From CAWCKS01 sp963763485 (lineage in GTDB: Bacteria; Pseudomonadota; Alphaproteobacteria; Rhizobiales; Xanthobacteraceae), in contig CAVXOW010000003.1 of NCBI GenBank assembly GCA_963763485.1, positions 186,001 to 250,000 of the forward strand: DNA of 64,000 nucleotides, in the 5' to 3' direction. Below are positions 63,501 through 64,000 of this stretch, piece after piece. The notes under the pieces were generated by a model, which worked only from the letters and a program-made list of their open reading frames with translations, was not told where the DNA came from and did no database searches. A program made the translations under genes and the position numbers. The first letter of the stretch is position 1. Each line of letters starts with the position of its first letter.

Positions 63501-63685
63501 GTGTCGGCCACGGTCTGCGCGGAGGCGCCGGGATATTGCGTGGTCACGACGACGGTCGGCGGCGCGATCTGCGGATATTCCGAGATCGGCAGCGTCGTGT
63601 AGGCAATCGCGCCGACCACCAGGAGCACGATGGACAGCACGATTGCCAGCACCGGCTGGTTGATCGACAGACGCCCGAGATTCAT
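60498..63685 (-). pseudogene. RND efflux transporter (AcrB/HAE1 type), two frameshifts
   Basis: Three frames encode one inner-membrane pump subunit of about 1,060 residues. The start MNLGRLSINQPVLAIVLSIV overlaps the membrane-fusion gene by 4 bases. Frame 1 stops matching at VTRKNSPRP (about 63270), where one C of a C4 run is extra. Frame 2 continues with the TM4 proton-relay Asp pair in GIVVDDAIVVVENVERH and the pore-domain sequences to ITGAGPGA (about 61235), where one G of a G4 run is extra. Frame 3 finishes at NLYPAAEVQ to the C-terminus, with FARDMELEGK and TSFAFILGVLPL. It exports drugs, dyes or lipophilic compounds with an outer-membrane channel. If the indels are errors the pump is intact. 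Confidence 0.9.
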
Positions 63686-64000
63686 TGCTTTGCGCCCTGC
63701 GCCGGAGGCTGGGCCGCGGCTTGCGCCGTGTGCGGCGAGACCTTCTGGCCGACCCGGGCGCGCTGCAGGCCTTCGACGATGACGCGGTCGTCCGGCTTCA
63801 GGCCGTCCTTGACGATGCGCAGGCCCTCGTCGAGCGCGCCGAGCGTGACCGGCTTTGCTTCGACGGTGTCGTCGTCCTTGACGACAAAGACGATTTTCCG
63901 CGATTGATCACTCGCGATCGCCGTGTCCGGAATCAGCAGCGCGTCGTAGGGCGAGCTGCCGATCAGGCGGACGCGTGCGAATTGTCCGGGCAGGATCGAC
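63682..64000 (-). CDS. RND efflux membrane-fusion protein, 5' end outside window
   Basis: The open frame from the window edge down to 63682 encodes the C-terminal ~105 residues of a HlyD/AcrA-type periplasmic adaptor: GQFARVRLIGSSPYDALLIP, VFVVKDDDTVEAKPV, GLKPDDRVIVEGLQRARVGQ and a Gln/Ala-rich tail. Its stop overlaps the RND start (ATGA), so the two form the usual translationally coupled operon. It links the inner pump to an outer-membrane channel. The N-terminus and lipid-attachment site lie outside the window. Confidence 0.9.
   Translation of the reverse strand, partial: SILPGQFARVRLIGSSPYDALLIPDTAIASDQSRKIVFVVKDDDTVEAKPVTLGALDEGLRIVKDGLKPDDRVIVEGLQRARVGQKVSPHTAQAAAQPPAQGAKQ

Noticed and set aside
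1..64000. CRISPR arrays, tRNA or rRNA genes, prophage or integrase
   Set aside because: No regularly spaced repeats, cloverleaf-like sequences, rRNA segments or phage/integrase genes were recognised on either strand.

Overview
The window is a high-GC chromosomal segment of an alphaproteobacterium, most likely of the Bradyrhizobium/Rhodopseudomonas group (Nitrobacteraceae). This is inferred from the protein families present (DUF3551, DUF2778, HdeD, HWE-type histidine kinase, AcrB-type RND pump) and from the palindromic intergenic repeats. No rRNA, tRNA, CRISPR array or prophage was seen.

Layout. 1-2.8 kb: the end of a DUF444 (YeaH) gene coupled to SpoVR, the downstream part of a PrkA-YeaH-SpoVR operon. 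2.8-8.9 kb: a frameshifted membrane patatin, a small secreted protein, a YeiH-type exporter gene cut by an 841-bp IS5-family element with a CTAG target duplication, and a DUF3551 protein. 9-12.8 kb: a coupled catabolic-type operon (lipocalin-like protein, APH-fold phosphotransferase, small protein, cytochrome P450). 12.9-23.9 kb: MFS and Nramp-like transporters (both frameshifted), GST, HdeD, class II aldolase, DUF1003, dienelactone-hydrolase-like protein, DTW-domain tRNA modifier, cold-shock protein, alanine dehydrogenase, CarS-like membrane protein and metallophosphoesterase. 24-30.1 kb: feoAB, an SDR, a methyltransferase and a LysR regulator. 30.1-33.9 kb: a more AT-rich, gene-poor stretch with small hypotheticals and decayed genes. 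33.9-38 kb: a Tat-signal cytochrome P450 beside a TonB-dependent receptor. 38.2-46.3 kb: an outer-membrane protein and a sugar-type ABC importer with four permease genes, flanked by a duplicated 166-bp fragment of the benE gene that lies at the right end. 46.4-49.8 kb: CHASE2 adenylate cyclase and small proteins. 50-54.6 kb: a divergent ThDP enzyme/SDR/VOC catabolic cluster. 54.6-64 kb: a PilZ pseudogene, a PAS-GAF-HWE sensor kinase with a response regulator, a Tlde1-like (DUF2778) protein, an amidohydrolase and an RND efflux pump with the end of its membrane-fusion protein.

Two things stand out. The first is the pairing of a TonB-dependent receptor with a Tat-exported P450 that keeps ExxR and the heme cysteine but lacks the usual oxygen-activating I-helix motif, which suggests a periplasmic, redox-partner-independent P450. 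The second is a run of at least twelve single-base frameshifts in otherwise intact conserved genes, ten of them one-base gains, which looks more like consensus indel error than natural decay. Separate from these are lesions that look biological: the IS insertion, an 8-bp tandem expansion in a PilZ gene, an in-frame stop in an SDR, and a truncated ketopantoate reductase.
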